Shown here one piece after another: positions 1-10,524 of a DNA stretch of 64,000 nucleotides. Where the stretch lies: NCBI GenBank assembly GCA_029261035.1, contig JAJDCD010000023.1:102501-166500 (forward strand). The letters run 5' to 3'. The stretch is from Candidatus Omnitrophota bacterium (GTDB lineage: Bacteria > Omnitrophota > Omnitrophia > Omnitrophales > JACROU01). The position numbers and the translations under genes were made by a program. The stretch's first letter is position 1. Each line of letters opens with the position of its first letter. The notes beneath the pieces were generated by a model. It ran no database searches. It was given only the letters and a program-made list of their open reading frames with translations, and was not told the DNA's origin.

Positions 1-3000
1 TTCTTTAATAGGTCTCCCTAAAAAAGGAAGGTTTTCGTGATAGGCTACATTACGATCTGTTTGACCATGTCGCACCCCCCAAACCGGAACACGTAATGTA
101 ACGACAGGTTCTTTTTTCGCAAAAGTAAGACGCCCTGTCATCCCTTGCACTTTAAGTGAATCGTTCATCTCAGGAATCGATTTCCAATGCTGCTTTTGTG
201 GAAAAAGTCCTTTTTTCATCAAATAAAGTTGGTATGTTTCATAATCTTTTTGAGCAAAAGTAACGAACACAACTTTTTTCAAGGATTTTGCTGTCTTCAA
301 AAACTCATGCGCTGTATCCACAGCGATCTTAGTTCCATAATTTAAAGAGTAACGATAGACTCCTGTAGAAATAGCCGGAAAAGCAATACTTTCAAGCCCA
401 TGGGCTTCGGCTAATCTCAAAGAATTTAAATAACTATTTCTTAACGTGCGCCTTGGATTTTTAGGAAGCGTTCTTAAGTCCGGCCCTGGAGTATGAATCA
501 CATGCTTCACTGGCAAATTATAGCCCTTTGTAATTTTAGCTTCTCCATTATTGCAACCGCCCAGTCCTCGACATTCTTCCAACAGCTCGGGACCCGCTGC
601 TTTGTGAATCGCGCCATCCACCCCTCCTCCGCCCAACAACGAAGGTTTCGCCGCATTCACAATAGCATCCACTTGTATCTTTGTAATATCTCCTCTAACC
701 AACTCAATCTTCCCTAGGCTAGCACCTTTGTTTTTAATGTAATGTAGAGTTCTTTTATCTAAAAATGCTTTATTGTTTTTATCTTTTAATAGGTTTTTTA
801 ACCTACCGTTCATATGACTAAAAACTTCGTCTATAGCTTCTTGAATTCGCATTATGGGGTGGTCTGGATGTAACGTTTTGTTTCCAACCCCTTTTTCAAA
901 ATACACTTCTAAATCCGTTTGCCTCACTTCTGATAACGCTCCTAACTTTAAAGCCAATGCTTTTGCTAAACGATTTAAATGATTTTCACTTTCTTCCTGA
1001 ACAGGCATACTCTTTGGTGAAAAATAAATATTTGACCCTGCATCAGAGAGGAGACGATTAGCTTCTTCAAGAGTGCGCGCAAAAACTAAGGGGTAATGAC
1101 TGAAGATTTTCGTCCAATAAAGAATATCTCCAGATTGGGTCAGAATGTGGAATAAATTAATCTCTCTTTTTTGCCGTTGGAGATCGGGGTGAAATGCTAA
1201 TGTAAAAAGCTCTGAAGCCCCTTCTAAAAGATCGACATATTTTTTTGTAAGAATTAAATGAGTCCCATTCGTCGGATGGTAATTACCTATCTCAACAAAT
1301 TTTTGAGAGTGATCCAATCGAATCCATAAATGTTCTTTAGATACACTTGCATCAGAAACTGTAAGACCAATCCCCGCTCTGCGTCCAATGTTGATTTTTT
1401 CTGTTGGCTCCATAACAGCTTTGAAAGATTGTTGGCCTGGAATTTTAAAAGATACAAACCAACCTCTTCCTTCGTAGTGTTTGAAAGTAAAGTAGGGTGT
1501 TTTTGAATCAATCAAACCAAGATAAACTCTATCTACTTCTTCAATAAGAAACTGTTTCCTCTCCATAGGTTTCAGACTTTTTTCAGAGGCAGCTCTCAGT
1601 TGTTGCTTTCCAAGGCTGGATGCTTGGGAGCCATCCCCTTCCTTATCTGTTGATGGATTCAATTTAACAGAATGACGTAGGAATGTTGATTGATCGCGAT
1701 ATTGAATCTGATTATCAAATACTAACTTAAGTAATGGCCCTTTAATAGTACTGGCTTGTGATTCTGAAATTTTCCCCTGCTTTAATAAGGATTGAATAGA
1801 AACTATTTTGTAAGATTTTAATTTATTCTGAAAATAAGTTTCTCTAGATTTTAATTGGGTAGTAAATACAACATACTCTTCTTGCTGTTGTCTGTTTGAA
1901 CCTTTTAAGAATCGTTGTTTTATTTTTTTGACAAGTTCCAAGATATAAATACCTTTATCATCCACATCAATTTTTAATCTAATAATAAACTCTCCTCTAT
2001 TCGGTCCAAGCTCTATCACATACGTTCTACCTTTGATTTCTCTTTCTGTAGGACGAGTTCGAATCGTAACTTGATTAAAGGCATTAACTCTTACCGAAGT
2101 TGGATCAAATCGATGGGTTTCAAAAAATGGGTCAATTTGAAAAACATCCTCTTTAAAGTCTGTATCCAAGTTTGCTAATGTTGCTTTCTCTCCTGAGGGG
2201 TCTACAGAAACAGTAATAGCTTTAGGCGTAACGATCCTTTTTCTTTGCTTACTCCCCTTATCATCCTCTTCAAACACATGCTTTAAAAGAAAAAAACGTG
2301 TTTTCTCGTCATCCATCATTTTTTCCCCAACCTGTTCCCATCCAAGCTCTTCTTGAATCTCACCGTAAATAGTCCTAATAATTTGGGTAATCAGTTTCAT
2401 TTTTTCAGAAATTCTTCTAACAAAATCATCTACTTGCAATAGGGAAGAAAAGTCAAAGTCTTCGATTTCATTTTGAGATTTCAATTGCTCCGATTTTTTT
2501 AAAAATAAATCTAGTTGTTTTATAAAAGGAGTTAATATATCCATTATTTCAAGCCATGGAAAATCATCATCCCCTAAATTATGGGTTTGCATCCCCGTGA
2601 TTATACTTTTGAATTCCAATAAAATATTCTCAAATAGAATACGGGAAAAAGAAGTAGGGTGTATTAATTTCCCTTCAAATTCCTGTAAGGCCAAAACCTG
2701 TTCTATAAGAAGAACATTTTCAGGAAAAGACCGCCAAATCTGTAAAACTTCCGCCATTACTTCTTTCAACATTTCTTGCTTAGTGGAAAGTCCTAAACTA
2801 GAAGCTGAAGAATCATCTACGCTGAGTTTAGATACTTTGCTTTGAAACCAATCTCTGTGTTCTTGTTCCATCGTTGCAACAACTTTTCCCATAGTCAAAA
2901 CTTGCTGTTGGTAATATTCTAAATCGTCAATGTTTGGAACTTTTATTTTCCAATTGCCTAGCTGTGCCCTAAGAAAACCCTCCACATCCGCTTCTTCAAT

Positions 3001-6000
3001 AAACGAAATAATATGATTGTTATCTAATATAGATTTTTTTAATTTTATAAGCCCTTCTTCAAAATCAAATTCTTCTGCTTCGTTATAGGGATATGTAACC
3101 CAGTAAGAATTAGCTAAGTCCCTATAGCCAGATCGATTCTGAGCTTGCAACAAGTCTAAATATCGAACAAACAGTTCCCTATGTTCACTTAAAATATCTT
3201 CATATTTAATGATGGATCGAATAGTTTGTTTCAACTTAGAAAGCATAGAAGAATTTTTTATCGCCTCAACTAGACTTCGAAGAAACAATCCCGGATTTTC
3301 TTTTTTTAATCGAACAGAACGAAGTGTTTTAAATTTTTCTAATTCAGGCTTTAACAATTCCATAAATTCTTGCGTCCCTTTAAAGTCTTTCTCCTTATCC
3401 CAAGAGCCTTCTCTCCCTTCAAGGAGGAAAAGTAAAGGTCGTAAGAATTGAAAAGGAAATTGTAGTCCATGAATTTCAGAGTAACGCTGAAGGTTCTTTA
3501 TAATTTTGCTTGTCAACATATCTGAAACCATTTGTTGTTTTCTTTTATACTGAGGTGTTTTCTGCACAAAGTAATCAACAATAAACAGAAGAAAAATTAT
3601 TTTTAAAAATAAACTAGAATAAAATGAAACCCAATCCCAAATCAACGTTAAATAACTACTTCCTAAACCGGATTCACCGCTAGGTTGTTCATTAAAGGAA
3701 GCCACATACGTGGCTGGATCATTCAAGCTAATTGAATGCTGTTCAGATAAATATTTTTCAAATTGTTGTAATAGAGCTACTTCATTAAGATCATTTACAT
3801 TTTTTAACTGCTCTTTATATATTCCAGCTAAAACAGAATTAAACCACTGGCTAATAAGGTTTTCTTGCAAGTGGCTATGCAGCTCATTTGTTGCTGTTGG
3901 CAGATGCCTTCTTAGTTGTGCTTTATAACGCTCTGTAATAATACGAACAGAAGTAAAAACATCCTCTTCGTCATGCTCATCTAATATAGGATGCGTTTGG
4001 GTCAGTTTATAAGTTGCTTCAAGAACAAGCTCCTCCCTGTCTCTTTCTTCATTTTCTCGAAACTCTTCTGGCATTTTCTCCCATTCCCAAAATAGTTTTA
4101 TTTTTTCTTCCCCAAGAAAAAAAGAAGCGTATAGAAAAGCATGCTGCCATTTCATATATTCATCATTATCCATCCATCCTATATAAAGACGGCTTGTGGG
4201 TAAGTTTTGTAAGTTCTTAAAAAAAGAAGAAAAGTCTTCTCTCATCTTTTTTTGAATATCACTTAATACTTCTTGCGAAACACGAAGTGAGTCCCCAAGA
4301 GCATTCGCTTTTACCACTTCCATTCCCTTATCATTCAGTGGAAAACGAGGAAGAACTACTTCTTTGATGCCAGAAGCATTTTTTGTAATCAACAATGCTG
4401 TAGAATCATAACGCAAAGCACGAATGATTATTTCTCTGATCTTCTTCTGTTGCAAAGATCGACGAGCTGTCGAAGTTTTATTAGTCGCCCCATTTTCTCC
4501 AAACAGCCACTCTCCTTCATTCGTTACGTTGAAGCTAATTTCTGTTTCTTCTCCTTCGTCTTCGTATAAAAGGGTATGCGTTTTATTCGGGAGTAGATTT
4601 TTTAAAACTTTATCCACACGCTTCAGGTGCGCTTCCAAAACAGCGGCATAGGCCAAAGATTGCATTCTTCGCTCCCTGTTGACTTCGATCCCAAAAACTG
4701 CGGTAAATTTTTTGTGATTATCTTCGCTGATATAAGGAATACCTTTTCTCGCGAGATATTTGTGATAAAAAATTGGAGAACTGCCCACTGCAATCCAGCG
4801 GACACGCGCTTGCTGATTTCCAGAAAAATATTTTAACCATCCACTTGTTCTTTCGACCCAATCAAGTGCGTATTCCACATATGCATCCATCAGAAAAGTT
4901 CCTTTGCCCGGCGGCCCTCGTTCTGATGTAGCAAGAAGGGCAAGTTCATTCTTCCTATTATCCGAATGTAAGAAACCAAGCAATTGACCAAGCTCATCTG
5001 TCAATAACAAAACCTCGTCATTACTCTCGAAATTTAAAATTTTCTCAATGGTAGTTTCCCACTGAACATTCACAGTTTCCAACGAGGTGCCAAAAGCTTC
5101 ATGGTCTAGCACTGCCAACTGCTGTAGCAATTGCATTTTGGCGGATGATCCTAATTTCAATGAAGAAAGTAAGTGCACTTGCCCCACCCCTTTTCTTTCT
5201 AAAAAAGCGGGCGTGTTCAAAAATACATTTTGAAGTTCCTTATGGATTTGCCACGCCAATTTTTTATCAATTTTTACAGGAGTTATCCCTCTAACCTTTT
5301 CAAACAAAGAATGCTTCTTTCCTAAACTTTCCGCAGAGGATTTTAAAGACGTCTCCTTGCGATGCACTACCATTTTTTTAATCTCCGCATTTTTTTCAGA
5401 TCGTGGCTCTAACTCTTCAGCTATTCTAAGAGCAGCCAAAGCTCTATTAAACTCAGATAAGTTGGCCAAAATAATGGCTTTTAATTGGTATTCTCGAGCG
5501 TCTTCTCTTGTTGCTATTCTTACAATATTTTCCAACTGATCCAAAGCTTTGCGATAAAAAGTCTGACGCTCACTTACGGACTCCGAAATATTTCCCAGAG
5601 CTTGGAATATCTCTACTTTTTTTCGAAGCAACGAAATATATGTTGGCCTTCTACGTAACCAATCCTCCACAACTTGAAGTGCTTTTTCTAGTTTTTGGCG
5701 GGTTTTAAGTTGCACTAACACAGAAAGATAAACTAAATCATTTTGAATTACTTCTGGCTTGAGGCTTCTAGCCTTTAAGATTGCGGACTCTGCTTCTTCT
5801 ATAGCTTCAGGCTCATCGGAGCTCAACAAAATTTGAGCTTTCAACATATGATTACGGTCATCCCACCCTCGATAAAGAATAGCCTCATCAATAGCTTTTA
5901 AAGCAGCTGCCAACTCACCTAAAACCCATAATACTTTTGCCTTTTGACTTAATAGAACAGAGTCTGCTGGAGAAGTCTTTAAAGCACGCTGAATAACTTG

Positions 6001-9000
6001 ATAAGCTTTTGCCCATTTCTTGCTTTTTATTAATTCAGAAGCTTTTCTAGAAAAAACGACCCCTTGTACTCTTGCATAATTTCTTAGCATTTGCTCATCT
6101 TGCGGATAGTGATCAACACCTCTTTGAGCAACTTCTAAAGCCTGATAATATTGCCTTTTCCCCATTAAAAAGTCGACTTCCCGATCATATTCTAATGGAG
6201 TCAAACGACGATTGCTCCCCCTTCCTAAACTGGAAGCCTCTGAAGTTGTTGTAGGAAATTCGGAAGAAATAATTTTTAAAGAAAGCGGTTCTATTGATGT
6301 AGAGCTAACTATTTTTTGAATCCAGTTTTTCATTTCAGGGGTAGAAATTTTTTCTATCCACTTATGCGCTAAATCAAGGAGCAGTTCTTTCTCTTCATCG
6401 CTTAACGTTTCTCGACTTAACACGTCTTCAATTTCACTCATTAATTTAGTATTTAATTCACCAGAGGAAGTCGCTTCGTGCAGTTGCTGAATAACTAAAT
6501 AAGAAAAATAATAGATAAAAGATAATTTTTTTCTATTTTGCTCTTCATGAATTCGAAGCATGTCTTTGTTCTGAAAAGCATGAGAACGCATAAATAAATA
6601 AGTGGGCATAAACATAAATGCTGTTGGGTAAAAAACTGCGAGCTCATCTTCTAAGTCTAAAAGCAAATGGCCAATCTCATTCCCTAGCTCATAAGCATAA
6701 TCATGCTCATCATCTTCGGAAACACTCTTATTATTTCCATATTTGTCATCAAAAGCGTCTAAGTAATGCTCACTATAACTTTCTTCTTTTCTTAGGAGAA
6801 GTTGTATCTGTTCAAGCATCCACATATCTCTCACAGATTCTTCTGTTACAGTTTCAGAAGACAAAACTTTTAAAGTGCCAGAAGAAAAAGAATTTAAATC
6901 TACTTCCACATCCTCTTCATTACTTTTAAATTCAAACGATCGGAGATAGCTATCTATCATAGAAGATGTGGGCAAGTCAGAAGAAAGCACTTTCTGATAT
7001 TTGAGCCAATGAACCAATTCGTGCGCCAACGATGAAAAAGCATCTTTTTTTCCAAATACTCCAACATAATTTCTAAACTGAAACCCCATTAATTTTTTAT
7101 CAAAAGCATACTCTCTTAAATAACTGGTGATATAATAAATGAATAAAAAGATATCGATTATTAATTTAAAGACAAATAAAAAGCTGCCTAAAATAATTAA
7201 AGGAATCCAAAATAGTTGATTTAACCAAAATGAAGAGCTCAATTGCTGATTGTCTAAAATCCCTTTGGCCACTTCCTTAAGATTATCTCTTTGTCCAAAA
7301 AACAAATCCTTAAGCGATTCCATGATGAGATAAACCACAAAATCAACAATAGGCACCGTTTGAAAACGAAATCGAGTTTTTCTCATTTCTTTTTTCAACT
7401 GCTCCATCTGACTCGCGTCTTTTACTAAGAGCTGAGAAAATAAAAAAACAAAATCATGAAGCGCTCTAGGGTTTCCTCCTAAATTGCTTTCTCTCCAAAG
7501 ATAATCATATAAAGTTCGGGGGCTTTCTCCCAAACTCGAAGCTTGTATATCGGTTTTGGGTGTCATCATTGTTGCAAAAACTTCATGAGCAGAGCCTGGG
7601 GGAACCCCCTGTCCTTCTAAAAAACTCGCTGTCTTAACTATCCGCAACCAAGCTGTATCGGAAAGGCTTTTTCCCTCTCGAAAGTATTTTCTTAATAAAG
7701 AAAAATAGTTCTTCGCAACAAAAGGCTCTCCGAAAGGTTGAATCATTTCTTTTCCAAATTCGCGATACAAAATGTGTGATTGAAGTAAAACAGAGTGATA
7801 AATTCCACCGTTTTCAGAGGTCATATGATGGAGTTGACTTAGATATGTTGAATAGATCTTTTCTTTCAAATTTTGAACTTCAAACCTGACCTTCTCTTTT
7901 TCTCTCAAATAAATTGCTGTTTTTGTTCTTGGAAATTTGCTGAGTATTAGTTCCTCCACATATTTATTGAAATTCGAAGCAAGTTGAGTCATTACTAAAG
8001 AAGAAACTACATATGACGCAGATTGGGCTTCGTCCAGCTCAACCGGTTCGAATTGCATTTCTGTATTCAAAAATGCTTTTAACTGTTCAAAGAATTCTCT
8101 CACAGACTCTGATTCGAAAAGAATGGCTTCCACTCTGTGCGAAAACAAAGCGAGTCCGCCGCTCAAATCAATAATTTTTATAAACACCTTTTTTTTCAAC
8201 AGCTCTTTATCAACTAACCCACTCTCTAAAAGTAAAACAAATGTTTTTTCAACAGCTTCTTGGTTAATGTCATAAACAACAACTTCCTCATATTCTTGAA
8301 TTAATTGAGCTAGTCCCTCTAACGAATAGTCATTAGCAGCTCCCAATCCCATCAACACTGCTTTTCTTCCAGAAAATTCTTGGGCTCCCTTTAAAATATT
8401 TTTCTTACTGCGTTTTCTGTGCATCGGGTCACTCGCAGGGGCTCCGCTAAATAAATCAAAACCCTTAAGCCATTTCATAAATCCAGGGCTAATTCCTTTG
8501 ACAGAATCATCCACTGTAATGTTCAAATCCAAACCACCGCCAAGACTAGATGCCTGAGCATCAACTCCTTTTAAATCTGAAAAAAAGCTGTTCACAAATT
8601 GCTCTCTTAATTTAAAATCGACACCCATTTTCAAAGCTTGTTTAGAAGAAAGAGCCCACGGTGTGGGTTTGACTGTATAAAAATCTAAAATGGCTTTTAC
8701 ATACCCCGATTCTCCCTCTATAGTTGAGTTTGGAGAAATGACAACAGACTTCCAAGGTTGCTTTTCTATAAATGAAGTATGAAAACCTCCTGTAATTACA
8801 ATAGCTTTTTGTATTTTTTTTAATTTAATTTGCGTGTGGATTGTTTTTAAAAAAGCATTCTCTCGAGCTTCAGCGAGCTTATAAAACTCAAATGCAGATT
8901 TTTTTATTTCCTGAATAAAATCTGCGTTAAGGATTTCTCCTTTTAAACCTTTTAGAATATTCCATTCTTCTCGGGTTAGTTTTAGGGTTAAAAGTTTTTC

Positions 9001-10170
9001 TGATAAAATAAATTTTTTAACTTGATCCAATATTTCTTTGTCTGTCTCCGAACGCACCAACTCTTTTGATAATGCCTTTTTCCAAACGTTAACTTCTGAA
9101 AATAACTCTGTAGAATCCAACTCTTCCTGATATATTTTATTTTTGGCCAATTCGGAGAAATGAGAATGTTTTTCTAACTGAAGATTCTGGTCTTCAACCC
9201 ATTTTTCCAGTAAGAACCGGAGTTCCTCTTCCTTATTTCTTTGGTTTAAAAATAATATTTTATCTAACTCGCTTTCAAGATGAGCCTTCTCTTTTGTGGT
9301 AGAAAATTTTCTAAGCTTCTTCCACTCTTTTTGAGCAGCTTCTATATTAATTTTGGCTTCATTGTCTTTTAAACGAAGGAGGCGGGCTAAGTTAGGAAAC
9401 AAAGCTTGCTCGTGGACATCTCTTAAATTTCTTTTAAGATGTTTTTGACTTAATTTGTCTAGAAGACTAATTTCATTAATAAATGTCTGAGGTTTGTTCT
9501 TGAGAAGAAGTCGTAAAAATTTAAGGAGATCTTTATTTGCCTTTTGAGTGATATTCTTGTCAATTTGATATCGTTCAGAATTAATCCACTCCTGAGTTTT
9601 TATTTCTTGAATCAAAATAGTTTTTAAATATTGGATGTTTTTGCGATAGCTTTCTGGATTCTCAATTCCTAAGAACTTAACTTTTTTAGAGAGTTTTTTA
9701 TGGTGTTTATTCAGGAATATATCTGATGCCGTAAACAACCCTTTCTCTTCTAGTACCTCTGCTATTTTTTGATTGAGCTTCGGGTCCTGAGTGAACTGTA
9801 AATATTTCGAATCCAATTCTCCAACCGCTCCCTCAACAAAAACATATTGAATATCTTGCTGCTGAACTAAATATTCTATAATTTCTGCATTATTACGTTG
9901 AGCCATAGTGTTGGCGTGTGCATCTTGAAGATTAATAATGAGTGGCGCAGAAGGGTTATAGGCAGAATCTACCCCTTGTATGCTTCGAACTTGCCCTAAA
10001 ACACTTGGAATTTCTATAGGAACAAATGAATTTAGATTTTGGCGAGAAATAGGTGCTACAGAAGATAAAGAACCAGGTGTTCCACTAGCCCAAACAACTG
10101 TTTCTAAAGTAAAGCAACATAATGTTACTACCGCTACCAATTTGACGCATAATGAAGTGCTCAGCCTCAC
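1..10170 (-). CDS. Giant multidomain protein (N-terminal DAH/GGFH domain, HEXXH, TPR, FHA, macro, histidine phosphatase), 3' part outside window
   Basis: Open without a stop for 3390 codons from a GTG at 10170 to the window edge, so the C-terminus is missing. GTG is chosen because GGGGTGA precedes it and a signal-peptide-like stretch follows (basic MRLSTSLCVK, then a hydrophobic core). Visible parts by residue: QDAHANTMAQ (about 82), FVEG, and ITGGFH (about 459-464), the same N-terminal domain as in the genes at 10525 and 35813. Hydrophobic segments occur around 940-1030, with HELVH at 1050-1054 (zinc-peptidase-like). TPR-like helical repeats span about 1360-1590. An FHA domain lies at about 2910-2977 (IGRRAGIGLTVSD, SVSKEH, HPTNGT). 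A YmdB-type macro domain lies at about 3146-3310 (GGGGVDGAIHKAAGPEL, AFPAISTGVY). RHGQTDRN at 3367-3374 begins a phosphoglycerate-mutase-like phosphatase. Linkers of type ASSLG recur between parts. Overall function is unknown. The domain calls are firm for macro and FHA, good for RHG, and tentative for HEXXH and TPR. Confidence 0.85.
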   Translation of the reverse strand, partial: MRLSTSLCVKLVAVVTLCCFTLETVVWASGTPGSLSSVAPISRQNLNSFVPIEIPSVLGQVRSIQGVDSAYNPSAPLIINLQDAHANTMAQRNNAEIIEYLVQQQDIQYVFVEGAVGELDSKYLQFTQDPKLNQKIAEVLEEKGLFTASDIFLNKHHKKLSKKVKFLGIENPESYRKNIQYLKTILIQEIKTQEWINSERYQIDKNITQKANKDLLKFLRLLLKNKPQTFINEISLLDKLSQKHLKRNLRDVHEQALFPNLARLLRLKDNEAKINIEAAQKEWKKLRKFSTTKEKAHLESELDKILFLNQRNKEEELRFLLEKWVEDQNLQLEKHSHFSELAKNKIYQEELDSTELFSEVNVWKKALSKELVRSETDKEILDQVKKFILSEKLLTLKLTREEWNILKGLKGEILNADFIQEIKKSAFEFYKLAEARENAFLKTIHTQIKLKKIQKAIVITGGFHTSFIEKQPWKSVVISPNSTIEGESGYVKAILDFYTVKPTPWALSSKQALKMGVDFKLREQFVNSFFSDLKGVDAQASSLGGGLDLNITVDDSVKGISPGFMKWLKGFDLFSGAPASDPMHRKRSKKNILKGAQEFSGRKAVLMGLGAANDYSLEGLAQLIQEYEEVVVYDINQEAVEKTFVLLLESGLVDKELLKKKVFIKIIDLSGGLALFSHRVEAILFESESVREFFEQLKAFLNTEMQFEPVELDEAQSASYVVSSLVMTQLASNFNKYVEELILSKFPRTKTAIYLREKEKVRFEVQNLKEKIYSTYLSQLHHMTSENGGIYHSVLLQSHILYREFGKEMIQPFGEPFVAKNYFSLLRKYFREGKSLSDTAWLRIVKTASFLEGQGVPPGSAHEVFATMMTPKTDIQASSLGESPRTLYDYLWRESNLGGNPRALHDFVFLFSQLLVKDASQMEQLKKEMRKTRFRFQTVPIVDFVVYLIMESLKDLFFGQRDNLKEVAKGILDNQQLSSSFWLNQLFWIPLIILGSFLFVFKLIIDIFLFIYYITSYLREYAFDKKLMGFQFRNYVGVFGKKDAFSSLAHELVHWLKYQKVLSSDLPTSSMIDSYLRSFEFKSNEEDVEVDLNSFSSGTLKVLSSETVTEESVRDMWMLEQIQLLLRKEESYSEHYLDAFDDKYGNNKSVSEDDEHDYAYELGNEIGHLLLDLEDELAVFYPTAFMFMPTYLFMRSHAFQNKDMLRIHEEQNRKKLSFIYYFSYLVIQQLHEATSSGELNTKLMSEIEDVLSRETLSDEEKELLLDLAHKWIEKISTPEMKNWIQKIVSSTSIEPLSLKIISSEFPTTTSEASSLGRGSNRRLTPLEYDREVDFLMGKRQYYQALEVAQRGVDHYPQDEQMLRNYARVQGVVFSRKASELIKSKKWAKAYQVIQRALKTSPADSVLLSQKAKVLWVLGELAAALKAIDEAILYRGWDDRNHMLKAQILLSSDEPEAIEEAESAILKARSLKPEVIQNDLVYLSVLVQLKTRQKLEKALQVVEDWLRRRPTYISLLRKKVEIFQALGNISESVSERQTFYRKALDQLENIVRIATREDAREYQLKAIILANLSEFNRALAALRIAEELEPRSEKNAEIKKMVVHRKETSLKSSAESLGKKHSLFEKVRGITPVKIDKKLAWQIHKELQNVFLNTPAFLERKGVGQVHLLSSLKLGSSAKMQLLQQLAVLDHEAFGTSLETVNVQWETTIEKILNFESNDEVLLLTDELGQLLGFLHSDNRKNELALLATSERGPPGKGTFLMDAYVEYALDWVERTSGWLKYFSGNQQARVRWIAVGSSPIFYHKYLARKGIPYISEDNHKKFTAVFGIEVNRERRMQSLAYAAVLEAHLKRVDKVLKNLLPNKTHTLLYEDEGEETEISFNVTNEGEWLFGENGATNKTSTARRSLQQKKIREIIIRALRYDSTALLITKNASGIKEVVLPRFPLNDKGMEVVKANALGDSLRVSQEVLSDIQKKMREDFSSFFKNLQNLPTSRLYIGWMDNDEYMKWQHAFLYASFFLGEEKIKLFWEWEKMPEEFRENEERDREELVLEATYKLTQTHPILDEHDEEDVFTSVRIITERYKAQLRRHLPTATNELHSHLQENLISQWFNSVLAGIYKEQLKNVNDLNEVALLQQFEKYLSEQHSISLNDPATYVASFNEQPSGESGLGSSYLTLIWDWVSFYSSLFLKIIFLLFIVDYFVQKTPQYKRKQQMVSDMLTSKIIKNLQRYSEIHGLQFPFQFLRPLLFLLEGREGSWDKEKDFKGTQEFMELLKPELEKFKTLRSVRLKKENPGLFLRSLVEAIKNSSMLSKLKQTIRSIIKYEDILSEHRELFVRYLDLLQAQNRSGYRDLANSYWVTYPYNEAEEFDFEEGLIKLKKSILDNNHIISFIEEADVEGFLRAQLGNWKIKVPNIDDLEYYQQQVLTMGKVVATMEQEHRDWFQSKVSKLSVDDSSASSLGLSTKQEMLKEVMAEVLQIWRSFPENVLLIEQVLALQEFEGKLIHPTSFSRILFENILLEFKSIITGMQTHNLGDDDFPWLEIMDILTPFIKQLDLFLKKSEQLKSQNEIEDFDFSSLLQVDDFVRRISEKMKLITQIIRTIYGEIQEELGWEQVGEKMMDDEKTRFFLLKHVFEEDDKGSKQRKRIVTPKAITVSVDPSGEKATLANLDTDFKEDVFQIDPFFETHRFDPTSVRVNAFNQVTIRTRPTEREIKGRTYVIELGPNRGEFIIRLKIDVDDKGIYILELVKKIKQRFLKGSNRQQQEEYVVFTTQLKSRETYFQNKLKSYKIVSIQSLLKQGKISESQASTIKGPLLKLVFDNQIQYRDQSTFLRHSVKLNPSTDKEGDGSQASSLGKQQLRAASEKSLKPMERKQFLIEEVDRVYLGLIDSKTPYFTFKHYEGRGWFVSFKIPGQQSFKAVMEPTEKINIGRRAGIGLTVSDASVSKEHLWIRLDHSQKFVEIGNYHPTNGTHLILTKKYVDLLEGASELFTLAFHPDLQRQKREINLFHILTQSGDILYWTKIFSHYPLVFARTLEEANRLLSDAGSNIYFSPKSMPVQEESENHLNRLAKALALKLGALSEVRQTDLEVYFEKGVGNKTLHPDHPIMRIQEAIDEVFSHMNGRLKNLLKDKNNKAFLDKRTLHYIKNKGASLGKIELVRGDITKIQVDAIVNAAKPSLLGGGGVDGAIHKAAGPELLEECRGLGGCNNGEAKITKGYNLPVKHVIHTPGPDLRTLPKNPRRTLRNSYLNSLRLAEAHGLESIAFPAISTGVYRYSLNYGTKIAVDTAHEFLKTAKSLKKVVFVTFAQKDYETYQLYLMKKGLFPQKQHWKSIPEMNDSLKVQGMTGRLTFAKKEPVVTLRVPVWGVRHGQTDRNVAYHENLPFLGRPIKE

Positions 10171-10524
10171 TCAGTTCACCCCGAAAAAGAGATTTTAAAT
10201 CTTTAATAAAGGTTTAAATTTAACCTCTAAACATCCGGTTGTCAAGCGTCTATGGGTAATTTAGGGAGTTGTTTTTGTCCCTAATAAGGCCCCTAAAAAA
10301 TAAAAGCTCATAACTCCTTTCCTAAAAATAAGTTACCCTCCTGCCCCTCTCAGTTACGCGGCGTCTTAAGAGGTCTGAAAATATTTATGGAGCATTGTTA
10401 TTATGAGAAGTATAGGGACGAAGAATCTTAAGGCATTGTAAGAACTTACAACTTTTTTTAAGATGCTTCTCCTCCAAAGACAGATCAGGGCTACACCCTT
10501 CAACACTTCCTAAGGTGACAAGCA
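10171..10524. other. Intergenic region between the two giant genes
   Basis: There is no gene in this 354-bp gap. It contains the likely promoter of the giant gene (10217-10245). At about 10393-10430 there is a decayed copy of the palindromic family seen intact at 35670-35737 (shared core GACGAAGAATCT). A weak 6-bp hairpin before a T tract lies at 10437-10458 on the plus strand, where no gene would use it. I see no tRNA or other RNA. Confidence 0.5.
10217..10245 (-). promoter_or_regulatory. Sigma70-type promoter of the first giant gene
   Basis: On the minus strand, TTGACA (10245-10240) is followed by a 17-bp spacer and TAAATT (10222-10217). This would start transcription near 10210, about 40 nt upstream of the GTG start. 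The -35 is a perfect match and the -10 matches 4 of 6. Confidence 0.5.

Noticed and set aside
4623-4836. Short frames on both strands within the first giant gene
   Set aside because: They lie wholly inside the continuous giant reading frame, which is supported by domains on both sides.
10437-10458. TTGTAA/TTACAA hairpin with T tract as a terminator
   Set aside because: The stem is only 6 bp and A+T-rich, and on the strand where the T tract follows there is no gene to end.
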